Source of the DNA: Anaeramoeba flamelloides
Lineage: Eukaryota; Metamonada; Anaeramoebidae
Reading direction: 5' to 3'
Length of the DNA: 64,000 nucleotides
Assembly: GCA_027625915.1 (NCBI GenBank)
Contig: JANTQA010000036.1
Span: 181,501 to 245,500 of the forward strand
Shown: piece after piece, positions 1 to 11,884 of the stretch
How positions within the stretch are numbered: the stretch's first letter is position 1
How the letters are laid out: each line of letters starts with the position of its first letter
Position numbers and translations under genes: made by a program
Notes under the pieces: generated by a model
Database searches by the model: none
The model's input: only the letters and a program-made list of their open reading frames with translations
Told to the model about the DNA's origin: nothing

Positions 1-589
1 TTCATATAAACATATTAATAATTCATCAAAATACTAATGTTATCTTTGAAAAAAAACCTTTTCTTTATGGTTTTTCGATCCAAAAAGCGTAAAAAAAAAA
101 CGAAAGGATGTTTTTGACTGAAAATTTAATTTGGAAAAATGAACACTTTTAAAAATTAAAATTCATTTCTCTAGAGTTGATAAAAGAGTTAATTTATTCG
201 CGTTTAATTGGATCCTATTGAAAAATAATGTCTCTATTACCCTAATAAAAAAAGATTTTTATAACTTGCTATGAATGTGTTATAGAGGTGTTTTATATGC
301 ATAAAATGTTATAACATCTATAATAAAAACTTTTATAATAAAAATTTTATTATATGTGTTATAAATTTGTAACATTTCATAAGCCTGTTATAAGAATATA
401 TTTTCAAAAAATATTGTAAAAATCATCATGTTATAAAAGGAAATTATGTTCTATAAATGTTATATAAATGTTAGAAATTTTTTTTTTTATTGCTGTAACT
501 TCTGGTTAAAACAAATAAGAGTTACTAGAAGCTAAAAGTTGGCAAATCATGGAATTTGAAAAAAAATATTATCTTTTTTTTATTTTGTA

Positions 590-1040
590 GGTTGGAAATT
601 AATTTACAGTGACATCCGTTAGATTTTCTTGAGTTTTTCTATTTTATTTAGGGAAACTCTATTGATTTTCGTTAGGTTTTTTTAAGTTTTCTATTTATTT
701 GTAAAGTTTTCTCATTTTTTAGAGGTTTTATATTTTATTTCTGAAGTGTTTTAGGATTTTTTTATTTTTTGAAAAAAACCGAAATTTTCTAAAATTTTCT
801 GTTTATTTCAAAGAGTAAAAAACACCCCACGAAAATCTATCGATTGTCCTAATAAACAGAAAACTCAAAAAAAAACTTAACGAAAATCTATAAACTTCAC
901 TAAATAAAATAGAAAACTCAAAAAAACCTAACAAAAATCACTAGAGTTTCCATATAAAATAGAAAACCTCAAAAAAACTTAGAACAATTAACAAATAAAA
1001 CTGAATTTCTCAGAAAAACCTAAGCACTAGACGACATTCT
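590..1040. repeat. Foldback module array (family G, copy 1)
   Basis: The left part carries T-rich modules (gattttcgttaggttttttt, gttttctatttattt). The right part carries their complements (aaaacctaacaaaaatc, aaatagaaaactcaaaaaaa), so the whole folds back on itself with several repeated sub-units. The same modules recur at 11650-11830, 12590-12862, 39780-40030 plus 42164-42345, and 53035-53320. No coding potential. Ends are not sharply defined here. Confidence 0.7.
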
Positions 1041-1282
1041 ACTGCATTCCCTTAATTTCTAAATTTTTATTTAGAAATTTCATTAAAGAATTATAATTCT
1101 CTTTATAATTTACCCATTATGACAACCTAAATAATGTTTCTTTATTTTGAATAATATCAAAGATATTATTCTGATTATTTCTGTTAATTTGAATTAAATA
1201 TTTAATCCAAATTATTCAATTTTCTTTATATAATTGTAGGTCCCATAAAAATAATCTATATCTTGATTTGTAAGGAAAATTT

Positions 1283-2150
1283 ATGAAAATACAATTATTT
1301 GGGAGAAAAACAAATTTTTATTATTGAGTGTCTGTATTGATTTATAAACTTACAAAACGTAAAAAAATGTTTATAGTTTGTTGTTTATCTAAAAAAAAGT
1401 TTTTTAGTTTAACATAAAAAAAAAATATGAATTGGCCGAAAACAACAATTTTTACTCAAAAAAAGAAAATTTTGAAATTTTCAGAATTTCCAAATATTTG
1501 TGAATATTTGCAATTTATTTAACATTTTACCAAATATAAGCAATTTATTTATCATTTTATTTTACATTTTAGTTTTTTGGGAAAAATTTGATTTAATATT
1601 ATTATTTACGGATTGATTTAACATTTTATTTAAAATTTTATAGGGGGGGGGGGGGTAGTTAGGATTTTTATATTTTAAAGAGTGGCCTACCCCACCCCCA
1701 CAGGTTTCTAACCTACTCAAGACAGCCCACTAACACTGCCAACCATACACAATTCTAACTCTCTCTAACGTACCCTACTTACACTACCATCACCCATACC
1801 CACCCATAAAAAATGTTAAATAAAATTTCAAATAAAAATATTATATAAAATGTTAGATAAAAACCAAAATATAAAATAAAATGATAAATAAATTGCTTAT
1901 ATTTGGTAAAATGTTAAATAAATTGCAAATATTCGCAAATATTTGGAAATTCTGAAAATTTCAAAATTTTCTTTTTTGAGTAAAAATTGTTGTTTTCGAG
2001 CAATTCATATTTTTTTTTCTATTGGGCCAAAATTTTTTTTTTGAAATACACAACAAAATTCAACACATTTGTCTACGTTTTGAAAGTTTAGACCTCAATA
2101 CAGACACAAAATAAAAAATTATTATTTTTCTTTCAAATAATTGTAATTTT
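1283..2150. repeat. Large foldback element with C-rich loop
   Basis: Arms of about 340 bp pair with each other: 1283-1625 against 1800-2150. Matching blocks include tacaattatttg, gtgtctgtattga, caaaacgta and atatttggtaaaatgttaaa. The loop (about 1640-1800) starts with a run of G and is then rich in C and poor in G on this strand, unlike its surroundings. No open reading frame of note. The stretch from 2150 to 2930 holds nothing I can recognise. Confidence 0.8.
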
Positions 2151-2929
2151 AGTATTTTTAAAAAAAAGGTTCTATTTCGGATTTCAAGGTATTTTTTATT
2201 GAAGAATATGCTACTTGAGGTAAAAAATGAGTAAAAAATATATTATTTATGTTAATGGTTTGATTTATGTAAAGATAAAAATCTACTATCAAAATTCATT
2301 GTTTAGTAATAAATTGATCGGTATGAAAAATAAAAATTATGATATATATATATATACGTGTGTACGTGCTTGTTTTTATTATAATTTCTTTATGTGTGTG
2401 TTAAAATAAATTAAAAATATTTTTTACTATTTGTAAATAGAAAATTAATCAATACTTTTCTCAATTCAAGATCTTTTATAAAAATTAATAAGAATAAATT
2501 AATCAAATTTTTTTATATTTTTTTTATTTGAACTTTATAAATGTTCAACTCTTCATTTCTAGATTAGCCACCAAATTCTTTGTATTACATCTAATGTAAC
2601 CAGAGTGAATCATTCTCAATTTTGAAAAATTATTGTCAAGTTAATCGTTCTTCCTTTAGAAAAGATTAATTCCGGGCCTGTATTTCCAATCAGATTCTTA
2701 TTTTAAAACCCCTGAAATTCATTTATCAAACTCAATGTATTTAGAACTACAAGACTTGTGTTAAATTTAGACCTGGGTGAATACGCGCTAGCAAAATAAA
2801 AATATTTGAAAAAATTAAAAAATGAAAAATTCAATAATTTATTTTTGAATCGATTTTGATTAAAAAGAAAGAAAAATGATATTTAATGAAAAAAAAGAAA
2901 ATTGATCTTTTGCTAAGTTTTCTGTTTTT

Positions 2930-4480
2930 TTAATTTTCACAAAAAATTTCAATTTGAAAAATATCCCAATTTTTAAAAGAACCTGCTAAAAAATTCTTGG
3001 CTTTATTTAATCCAGATTTGTATCCAAAGGCGGCTTTATAGGTATAACCAAGATTTGAATGGTTGTATTCATTCATATTTTTATTTATATTCCCTAACTT
3101 CAAATCATATCCATATCCAAATATTGGTCAATCATTTGGACTGCAGTATAATTCGCAATATTGGATCTGATAAATAGGCAATTTTAAAGGTTTTTTAAAA
3201 TTTGGATCCAGGCTAATTAAGGAAAAAAGAAAGGATTTATTATCTGTTGATTGTTTACATTCACCTTTTGAATCCCAATCGATTGCTGCAAATACTCCAA
3301 ATAAGGATTTATTTTTTAATTTGATAAGAACTATAGATTTTCCTTTATTGTCGCATTTTTCATGGAAAGTTTGAGGGTTCCATCCATCTGTTCTTGAATT
3401 GAATCTTCTTTGAAAATTTGAATGGCATCTGGCTTCTTTGATCCATTTTTCGAGAATTTAATTAAATTTTAGGTTATTTTCCTTTTGAAGGATTTCTAAT
3501 TCTTCTTTTAAAAAAAAAATGATCAATTACTTTCAAATTAAATGGCGATTTTGGAATTTTTTGATCATTTATTGAGATATTTATTTGATATTCTCCTTTT
3601 TTTGGAATAAATATTCTCCAATTAATTGTTGATTTGTTCCTTCTTTAAATTTAGTTATTTTAGTGATCATTTCATTTGAATTTGATTTGAGAATTTCAAC
3701 TTTTGTATGGTATTCTTGGGCATTCATAATTTCATCTAATGGATTTTTAAGAAGTATTGAAAATTTCAATTTGTTTTCAAATTGGATTTCATCAGGCAAA
3801 TTAATTTCAATTTTATTAATAACAAAAGGCAAATTTAATTTCCAATTTTTCAAATTCTGTTTTAAATCATTTGAAATTATATTTATTTTATTAAAATTTG
3901 AATTACAAATTAATTGATTATTCTCATTTTTATTCAAAATTGGCAATAATTTTTTCAATTTAAAAAAATTGATCAATATTTGTTGATAATCATTATATTT
4001 TTTGCAAATTTCAATTTCTTTTATAATCATTCCAGATTCTTTAAATTTATCAATTTCTTTTTGAATTTTTATTGATTGTTTATTTAATTTCAAATATTTT
4101 TCATTTTGTTGAATTGATATTTCTTCATTCATTTTCTTGAATTGATGTTGTGTTAATTCATTTAATTTCTGATAATTTCTTTTGACCAATCCATATTTAT
4201 TTGTTTTTCTTTTAAGGAATTGAATGTTTCATTTTGAATTTTTTGAACAAATTCAATTTTTTCCTTATTGATTGAATTTATTTTCTTGATTAGTTCTTCC
4301 AATTCGTTTTGGGTTTTTACATAACCTTCTTTGAGATTTTTTGATTTTCGACATTTTTTATGATTAAGAATTTCACAATGGCTACATAATAATTGTTTAT
4401 GATCAAGACAAAAAAAAATTCATAAGGGTGATTTTTGTGTTCATTACATAATCTTGGGAATTCTGAATTTGGTTTTTCTT
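2930..4480 (-). pseudogene. Decayed TRIM-like gene: B-box, coiled coil, filamin-type repeat, TLDc
   Basis: Reading the minus strand from about 4480, a B-box 2 zinc finger is recognisable (CNEHKNHPYEF, then CLDHKQLLCSHCEILNHKKC). A coiled-coil region (about 4320-3960) follows, then a filamin/ABP280-like Ig repeat (about 3850-3520, ending KIPKSPFNLKVI), and a C-terminal TLDc domain (about 3400-2930) with the hallmark FHEKCDNKGKS, the LFGVFAAIDWDS strand and a final NWDIFQIEIFCEN. B-box proteins ending in TLDc or filamin repeats would normally act as adaptors or E3-like scaffolds. The reading is broken. The B-box, the coiled coil and the filamin repeat lie in shifted frames, at least one shift sits at a homopolymer, and there are in-frame stops before the TLDc domain and inside it (a TGA in the segment CSPND-PIFGYGYD). 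Homopolymer miscalls could explain some shifts but not the stops. I infer a pseudogene; short introns are a less likely alternative. Confidence 0.75.
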
Positions 4481-4483
4481 GAG

Positions 4484-4484
4484 C

Positions 4485-4520
<36 letters not shown>
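4484..4520. repeat. AT dinucleotide microsatellite
   Basis: An uninterrupted TA/AT tract lies between the two TRIM-like pseudogene pieces. Similar short AT or AC/AT tracts occur at about 8563-8578, 15378-15400, 44470-44505, 50773-50799 and 54771-54790. Confidence 0.9.
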
Positions 4521-4628
4521 GTATATTTATTAAAAAAATTTTGAATAAAAAAAAACTAAAATTTAATCGGTAATATTTAAAAAAAATAAAAAAAAAATCG
4601 AAAAAAAAAAAAAATTCAAAAGATTTAT

Positions 4629-5215
4629 TTAAAAAATTCCATTAAAAAAAAAATCCAAAGGAAAGATTGAAAAATCCAAAATTTTGGTTATTTCTATTTG
4701 AGAAAATAATTTAAAAAATACAAATGAATTTGATTGGTTTATATTGCTTTCTAATTTGTTAAATTGTTTCAGTAGAGTTTCTGTTGAATATTTTGAATTG
4801 TTGATCGTTTGTTTTTCTTTGTTCATAATTGTTGAAATTTGTTCAAAAAAATCATTGGCTAATTTTATTTCATTTTGTTCAAGTAAATCTAATAACTTTT
4901 TTTGATTCAAATAAAATTCTGATATTTCTCTGAAATTTTTTTCTTTTTTAGATTTCATCTCCTTTTCAGAATTATTTAATTATTTAACTTTTTCATTGAT
5001 TTTTTTAAAATGATTTTGAGTCAATTTTTTTTGTTCATTGATTAATTCTTTATAAAAATCCATTGACTGATCAAATGCAATTGTTTCATGATTTGAATGA
5101 TCAAATACGCATTCAGAACAAATTAATTTTTGACAATTTTTACAGTATCTGGAAAGTTTACTTTTTTGATGAATTGGGCATTTTTCAGTTCTATTATTAT
5201 CTGAATCTTCTATTT
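4629..5215 (-). pseudogene. Decayed TRIM-like B-box/coiled-coil gene fragment
   Basis: On the minus strand a complete B-box is readable near 5195-5075: CPIHQKSKLSRYCKNCQ, then ICSECVFDHSNHE. The Cys/His spacing is right for a type 2 B-box. About 40 residues of heptad-like sequence follow, then an in-frame TAA, and then the same frame continues as a further 109 residues of coiled coil (KKLLDLLEQNEIKLANDFFE) ending at 4629. It lies just upstream of the TLDc pseudogene on the same strand and may be a decayed tandem duplicate or the front part of the same ancestral gene. No RING finger is visible in front of the B-box. Function is lost or unknown; TRIM-like proteins elsewhere are ubiquitin ligases or scaffolds. 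Confidence 0.65.
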
Positions 5216-5410
5216 TTATTTTTATAAAGATATTTTAAAGTTTAATTTTAAAATTTTTAGAAAAATCGAAAATAAGAGTATAATATAATATAATATAAAG
5301 AATTGTAATTAATTAAATTGAAAAATGAGAATTTTCCAAAATTAAAAATTAGATTTAAAATTTAATAAAAATTTTTATTTTTATTTTTATTTTTTGTTAA
5401 ACATATGTAT

Positions 5411-6623
5411 TTAAGGATGTAAGTACATTTTATCATTTTGAAAAAAATTTAATTGCGAGAACCTAACTGAAAAATATTTTTTCAGTTCCCTCCGATATTG
5501 AAAGTTTGAAACCAAAACACCATTCACTAGTCTATTCGTGAAATGAATCAAAGTAATTCAGAGTTGAATCTTATATTTTTCAATTTTTTAATCATTTTTT
5601 TTTGAATTTCAATTTTTGCTTTTATTAAATTTGGTTTTGGATCTAGATATGTGTTTATACAAACGATTGAAATTAATCAAACAGTAAAACAAAAAAATAT
5701 ACCCTAAAAGGTGTACATTGGAAATAATTTATTTTCTTTTAGAAGACTAAAAACAAAAGATCACCATTCCATTAAATTTGTTGAAATCAAGAATGAAAAA
5801 AAAAAAAAACAATCGATAAAAGCCTATTTTCGAAGATTTATTTTCAATATCACAATTTTTATGTACACAAGCAATTTTATGACCTTGAATTTCTCGGCAC
5901 ATTACTATTTATTATTCTTTTACAAAACATTTTTTTACAAATTTGCTTTCAAAATTCAATTTTCAAATATTTTTATCAAACCTAACCAAAATAAAAAATA
6001 CTTTGGTAATATTAAAATAAAGGAGTTGAATTCACAGAATCATAAAAACAGTTACAAAAAATTCAATCCAAAATAATTGAAAAATTCTTAAGAAATTTCA
6101 ATCAAGATTCATCATTTTATATTTACTTCTGATTTTAATGAAAAATAAATAATTATTAATACAAACGAATTTGTGCAATAAAACTTTATTTCTGAAGAGG
6201 AATTAAAAAAATATCCTATTTTCTAAACTCAATCAAGAATTAGATGAATTCAATGAAAATCGATTTTGAAATTCATTTTTAAATTCTTTCGAAATATCAA
6301 ATAATCTACTTACTCAAATTTTTTTGAAAAAAAAGATTTTTCAATTCAGAATTAACAATAAAGCCCGATTAAGAAAGATGTAATTTTTATATAAAGATCG
6401 ATAAATAAATGATTTTTATTTAAAATTTTCAAGTTCGATCTTTTACATTCTTTTGAATTCCAATTTTTTTGTTCGAATGAAAATCTATTATACTAGGATA
6501 TCTGGCAATTACTCTCCTTTTTTATTTATTTATTTATTTATTTGGTCAATAGAATGATTTTAAAAATTCTGTTTCTCATAAACTGTTGTACTCAAAATTG
6601 GTAAAATGTACCTACTTCCTTAA
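5411..6623. mobile_element. TTAA-bounded DNA element (copy 1), ~1.2 kb
   Basis: The element is bounded by TTAA at 5411-5414 and 6620-6623. Its ends are inverted repeats of about 33 bp (left TTAAGGATGTAAGTACATTT; the right end reads TTAAGGAAGTAGGTACATTT on the minus strand). A second full copy in the opposite orientation lies at 40031-42163, and an older copy at about 56765-57980. TTAA target sites are typical of piggyBac-type transposons, but the terminal bases differ from the classical CCC start, so the superfamily is a guess. No transposase reading frame is visible; it is probably non-autonomous. Confidence 0.75.
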
Positions 6624-7844
6624 ATTTTAAAACCGTACAATGAAAAAAATTATTTATGAGATTTAGTTTTGGTTTTAATTAAAAATTTATGATATATTTT
6701 TAAACAGAAAAACAAAACTTTGAAAAACTCTTCAAAATATTTGAATTTATTAAATTAACTCTATTTTTAAACCCAAAGGTAATTTTTTTGAAAAAATGGT
6801 TTAATATGAATTTTGTTAAGGATAAATTTTATATTTTCACTGGATGTTTTAATTACATAAATTCAAGATGCAATTTTATGGTTTATTTTGAAATATTTAC
6901 TTGGTTTTTAAATGATTTATTATATATTTCAAAGTCGTTGGGAAATGGTAGTAAATATTTTTTTTGTTTTTCAGAAAAGAAGAAAGACAGATAACCAAAT
7001 TTGAAATGATCCTTTCTTGGTTTATCGAGTAAAAAAGTATTTTTTTTTTGGATCATCATGAAAATAATATTAGACATTGTAGTATTAAAAGTTAAATGCC
7101 TTTAAAAAGTGAAAGATCATTTTTAATTGGGAGTAAAACTAGAATCAGAGAATCAAATAAATCACAGAAATTAAAGAAATAACAGAAATCAAAGAAATCA
7201 TAGAAAGCTGAAAATTAAAAGTAATTTAATTATATAATAAGATGGAAAATTTTCTAGATTTGAATTATTTACTTTTTTTATTATTAATTAAATCAATAAA
7301 AAATAAAGAAATAAATCTCATTTTATCTTGAGATATACGATTTTTACTTTTTCTCAAATTCAAAAATAGTTGATTTTTTTCAACTACAATTTTTCATAAT
7401 AAAAAACCAAATCAAAGAAAGAACTGATTATAAGATAGTATGATTAAAAAAAAACTGTTATTTTGATTAAGTCCCCATTTTTTCTGTAATTATTAATTTT
7501 TCGATTTCTTGGATTATTTATTTTTTCGATGTGATTTCTCTTAATGTTTCCTGATAAAATAAGTTTCACTTATTTTCTTAACATAAAGATTGAAATCAAA
7601 ATGATATTATTTTTGATTAACAATTTCCTATTTTCATAAATTTAGGAATAAAAACAACAAAATTAATGATAATAAATAATTTTTTTGTTGAGGAATATTT
7701 TTGATCAATAAAATATGTTTTGTTGAATAATCTGAACTCTTGAAAATTTGTATTAATTTATTGTAGCTGTATTATTTGTTATTTATCGTTTTGAATGAAT
7801 TCTCAAGAAAACATTGATTGAAGAAACAAATTTACAATATTTTT
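6624..7844. other. Gene-free AT-rich stretch
   Basis: I see no gene, RNA gene or clear repeat here. Open frames on both strands are short and have no recognisable protein features. Confidence 0.5.
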
Positions 7845-8800
7845 TTTGATGAATAATGTGAATCTATCAAACAAAATATTCCTGAAAATACACAAAAATC
7901 AAAAATACCTGAAAATTTTTTAAATCACTAAAAAAAACTTTTTAAACAACTTTTAAGAAACCCTAGTGTCAATACATTCAGTTTAAAGGTAAATTTGGAA
8001 TTTTATTACATAAGCTTTTTTTTTTTTTACTAAAAATATACAATATTCGGAAAAAAAACAAATTTTAGGGTTAGTATTCAACCCATTTTTTGTTTAAAGA
8101 ATTGGTATCTTAGAATACCTGTAACATTTCTGATATTTGATAAAAGATATTAAAAAATGAGAGAAAATGTCTTTTGAGAGACAATTTCTAATTGTGTATC
8201 ATTACTCATAATTTTGTAATCTTAAAATACAATCCAAAAATAACCAAGTAATATCTAATCGTGCATACAGATTCACTACTCTACTCAAGATGAACCAAGT
8301 CAAACCTAATTTAACTTTCCATTCGAGTAGAGAAATTGGTTGGATCTAATCAAACACAGCCAACCTAGCCACCCTACTGGCCCTAATACAGCACATAACA
8401 AACCCAAATATACCCTTACCTGCACATATACTTATCCTAACAAGTATTAAAATTCTCAAATATACTCAAAAGTTACCAAAAACTTTTCAGATGAATTATA
8501 GTAGAAAATTCAAAAAAAAAATATTTTGTCTAAAAAGTAAAATTATTATCTTATCTTAAATATATATATATATATATCTCAATATTAGGAGTTTCTTAAA
8601 AGTTGTTGAAAAAGTGTTTTTGAGTGACTTAAAAACTTCAGGTATTTCAATTTTCGGGTTTGAAAAATTTCTGGTTTTAAATTTTTGGGTATTTTCAATT
8701 TTAGGGTTTTAAATTTTCTGTTTTTACAAATTTCGGGTTTTTTCGATTTTCGTGTATTTTCACGAATATTTCAAACACCGAATAATGTTCAGAAATATCC
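7845..8800. repeat. Large foldback element with C-rich loop (second)
   Basis: The left arm (about 7845-7975: gaataatgtga, cctgaaaattttttaaatca, caacttttaagaaaccc) pairs with the right arm (about 8585-8800). In the right arm the module gaaaatt-aaaaccc has expanded into several copies, so the arms are of unequal length. The loop (about 8220-8460) is rich in C and poor in G on this strand, as in the foldback at 1283-2150, and shares the word ctactcaaga with it. No coding potential. Confidence 0.65.
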
Positions 8801-9333
8801 CACTTTTATTTTATCTGAAGGTTGAAATACAATATATTTTAAAATGATTTTAAAGTTAATGAATTTTAAAAAAAAAAAAAAACAAAAGATTGAAATTCTT
8901 TAAAAATTTTAAAAAAATCTATTTATTTGAATCACAAAAGCATTTGGTGATTCTCAAACAAGTCAAATTTAAAATCAATTTTGTTTACCTTTTTGGTGAG
9001 GTTCACTTAATTTTCTACTTTATGCGAAAATATATATTTATACCCTTACACTAAACTATATTTTATTTTAAAATGAAGTGTATTGTTAGAGAAGTAAGAG
9101 TATTTTGATTTTTGAACATTTGCAAGAAAAATTTTAAGTATTTGGAGATTGTGGGAAAATGTTTTTGACTTCAGCATTGAAAATTAGAAGAAAAAAAACC
9201 TGGAATTTTAACAAGATCTCTTGACTCAACATTCTTAAACAGTCAATAAAAAATGCTTTTAGTTTTAAAAATAATCTTCACACAAAATATTAAATCTGGA
9301 AATCCATCCTTAACATTTACAATCCCAAAAATT

Positions 9334-9847
9334 TGAAAAAAGATTATCTTGTGTCGTTTGTAATTACTTGTCACTTTAGTTCTTAGCTGATCGGTCTTAT
9401 GATTTGGTATGGGTTTTAATAGTGGTTCAAAATGGCAATTTTTGACAATTTTTTTTTTTTTCTCCGAAATCCGAATTGAAAAGTGTAAGACTATTTTGGT
9501 TGGTAGGTTTTTAAGAATAAATTTTGATTTTTGGGTGTAGAAAAGAAAAATTTTATTTATTTTTTGTCAATTAACTTTATGAAAAAAATTTGTTTTTCAA
9601 AAGCTCCAAATAAAAATCAAATCTAATTAAAAATTTCAATCAACAACACACAAACCACATTTTTTTAAACTTAAGTTTCAATACATTAATCTTACACTCT
9701 TCAATTCGGATTTCGGAGAAAAAAAAAAAAAATTGTCAAAAATTGCCATTTTGAACCACTATTAAAACCCATACCAAATCATAAGATCGATCGGCTAAGA
9801 ACCAAATTGACAAGTAATTACAAACAACACAAGATAATCTTTTTTCA
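9334..9847. mobile_element. 514 bp element with ~155 bp inverted arms (family F)
   Basis: Left arm 9334-9488 and right arm 9690-9847 are near-perfect inverted copies. They start TGAAAAAAGATTATCTTGTG and contain ttgacaattttttttttt and ggtatgggttttaatagtgg. The central 200 bp is not coding. A diverged copy of one arm occurs at about 18850-19005. No target-site duplication is obvious. Probably a non-autonomous DNA element. Confidence 0.8.
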
Positions 9848-10523
9848 GATTTCAAGGAATGTAAACCTTAATTTCAAATAGATTAAAAAAAATTTGATTC
9901 TCAAAAGTCCAAGAAGAAAGATCCAACCAAAATCGATTTTTTTTTCCTTTTGAATTAATATTGTTGATCTTTTTATTTTTTCTGTTTGTGTGTTAAAAAC
10001 AAGGATTTTGTGTTGACTTTGAATTAAAAATTTAAAATTTTTTTGATAATTGGCCAAATGATGGTATTAGTTATCAATCAGGAAAAACCTAAGCTCAAAA
10101 TTAGAAATTTAGAAATTCTATTTTTAAGGATCTTGCTGGATTTGAATGAGGAAACTTTTTAAAAAAAGAACAAACAAACACCTGTTAATTTTGAGTCTTC
10201 AATTTTGATTAATTGTCTCTCTCTAATCCAAACCTAAAAATTAAAAAGTTGTTAAAAATTATGGTTGAAATTTTTATTATCCCTTTGGTTACAATTCAAT
10301 TATCAAAATAACATAAAACAAAGTCTTAACTCATTTTGGATGGTTTCTCGATTTATTGTATTATAAAAACCATAGTAAAAAAGAAAGGATTGAAGGAAAA
10401 TTGTTAAATTAAAAAGATTGAAAAAAAGGTGAGTCTTTCGTTGTCAAAATAAAACTAAACCATCAAAAAATTAAAAACAAATAATAAAAAAAACAAAAAG
10501 TAAAAATAAAAAAGAAAGTAAAA

Positions 10524-10730
10524 TCACAAACTTGGTTTAGGACGGGTTCTTACATGTTTCTCGTATCCTGGGAATTGGTGAATCATATCACAATTTCCAC
10601 AAAGATTTTTTTCGCAATCTTGGCAATAAACTTTAGCTACAACCCTTCGATCATCTTGAAGGCAAGCATCACACCAAATAATTTCTTCTGAATTTTCTTC
10701 TTTTGGTTGGATTGGGTGGTTGATTGTCAT
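10524..10730 (-). CDS. Small B-box zinc-finger protein
   Basis: This 68-residue protein consists almost entirely of one B-box-type zinc finger. The predicted zinc ligands are C20, C23, C36, C39, C44, C47, H51 and H59 (spacing C-x2-C-x12-C-x2-C-x4-C-x2-C-x3-H-x7-H). A short acidic N-terminus (PKEENSEE) precedes it. The ATG at 10728-10730 is the first in frame. The stop comes soon after the finger (RTRPKPSL), followed by T-rich DNA. B-boxes usually mediate protein-protein contacts. A lone B-box could be a stand-alone adaptor, or this could be the first exon of a longer gene: a weak donor (gtttgt) overlaps the last codons, but I find no convincing next exon on the minus strand down to 9850. The finger is very likely real; the gene's full extent is unsure. 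Confidence 0.6.
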   Translation of the reverse strand: MTINHPIQPKEENSEEIIWCDACLQDDRRVVAKVYCQDCEKNLCGNCDMIHQFPGYEKHVRTRPKPSL

Positions 10731-11640
10731 TTTGGTTTATTTAGGCTTTTTGGAAAGGTAAATATAGTAAATTATCAATACTAAATTTTGAAAGATTAAA
10801 TTAAAAAAATGGTTTTCTTTTTCACGTATTGGAATTAAAAAGGCGAAAAATTTTTACACATCCTTTTTATTTTCCGAACTTTTTTACAAATTCCAAGACT
10901 TTTTAAAGGGGAAATGTTTTGCTAAAGGGAAAAAGTTTTTGAAAAATGTCAAAAGATTTTTTTAGAATTGTTCTAAATTTTTATATCAACTATACTTATT
11001 TAATAATTTCGTCCGAACTTTTTCAAAATTTTTTGAAACGATAAAGTAACAATTTGTTTGATCCAATTCTTTGTCATTTAGAACTTGAACTTTAACGTGT
11101 ACTTTTTTTTTTTTTTGTTGATGAAAAAGTATGATATTTTTAATTTGTTTCAGATCTTTCAAGTAGAATAACTACAGAGATAAACAAACAAACAAATATA
11201 AAAAAACTATTTGAATCGTGTTGAGTCAAGACAGCAATGAAAAAAATGAAAATAAAAATAGTATTAGTAATTATTAATCAAGGGTGGAGGATTAAGGTTT
11301 GCAATTTACCAAATTGTCTTCTCACCTTTTTGTTCCAATCTCATTTAAAATCTGACAATTCGTTATCTTGTAACTATTCTCCAATTAATATCAAAAATAA
11401 TTTTTTTTTAATTGCTATTTACATACAAAATGGAACAAGAAAAAATTAGACACCCATTAATTCGAACACCCTTATTAAGAAACGTAAAAATGAAATTGAT
11501 TAATAACCACAAGTTTCAAGCATAAAAAATTAGAATCCTTTTAAATATTTTCAACAAACATCTCAAACTTGGAAAAAGCTTCAACACTCCCACCCAAATT
11601 ACAAAAAAAATAATATATTTTTTTTTATTTTGAAGTGAGG
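10731..11640. other. Intergenic, nothing recognised
   Basis: AT-rich DNA upstream of the B-box gene. The open frames here (for example a 70-codon plus-strand frame near 11237) look random in composition. No repeat shared with the rest of the window was noticed. Confidence 0.4.
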
Positions 11641-11649
11641 AAACTAATT

Positions 11650-11830
11650 GTTTTTTACAACCGTTTGGCTGTTTTTAATTTTTGAAATAAACAGAAAATT
11701 TATTTAATTTTCTGTTTATTTCATAAATTAGAAAAAAAGCCTCAGTTAGCTTTTCCAGAATTTTTAAGAATTGAATAAAATCTCTGATTTTTCTTTATTC
11801 TTTTAAATTCTGGAAAAGCTAGGCACTTGA
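11650..11830. repeat. Family G foldback (short form)
   Basis: Two nested inverted pairs are visible: gaaataaacagaaaatttat against its complement, and gcttttccagaatttttaag against ttctggaaaagctaggcact. The right end, aggcacttgatggcacaacc, matches the ends of other family G copies (12840-12862, 39880-39900 and 42320-42340, all containing an ggcactt- or ggaactt-like end). Confidence 0.65.
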
Positions 11831-11884
11831 TGGCACAACCCTAAAATCTAAATTTGTATTTTGAAATTTTAATAAAGAGTAATA

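Noticed and set aside
1640-1810. G run plus C-rich words as telomere-like repeat
   Set aside because: There is no regular repeat unit, and it sits in the loop of a foldback inside the window.
2560-2740. Locally less AT-rich segment as a tRNA gene
   Set aside because: No cloverleaf or T-loop consensus could be fitted on either strand.
5711-6076. A 121-codon frame inside the TTAA element as a transposase fragment
   Set aside because: It starts at a non-ATG-supported position, has no transposase motifs and is not conserved in the other two copies.
9845-10057. Minus-strand 70-codon frame next to the B-box gene
   Set aside because: Overlaps the end of the family F element, is rich in Phe/Leu/Ile without pattern, and does not link to the B-box exon by a good splice pair.
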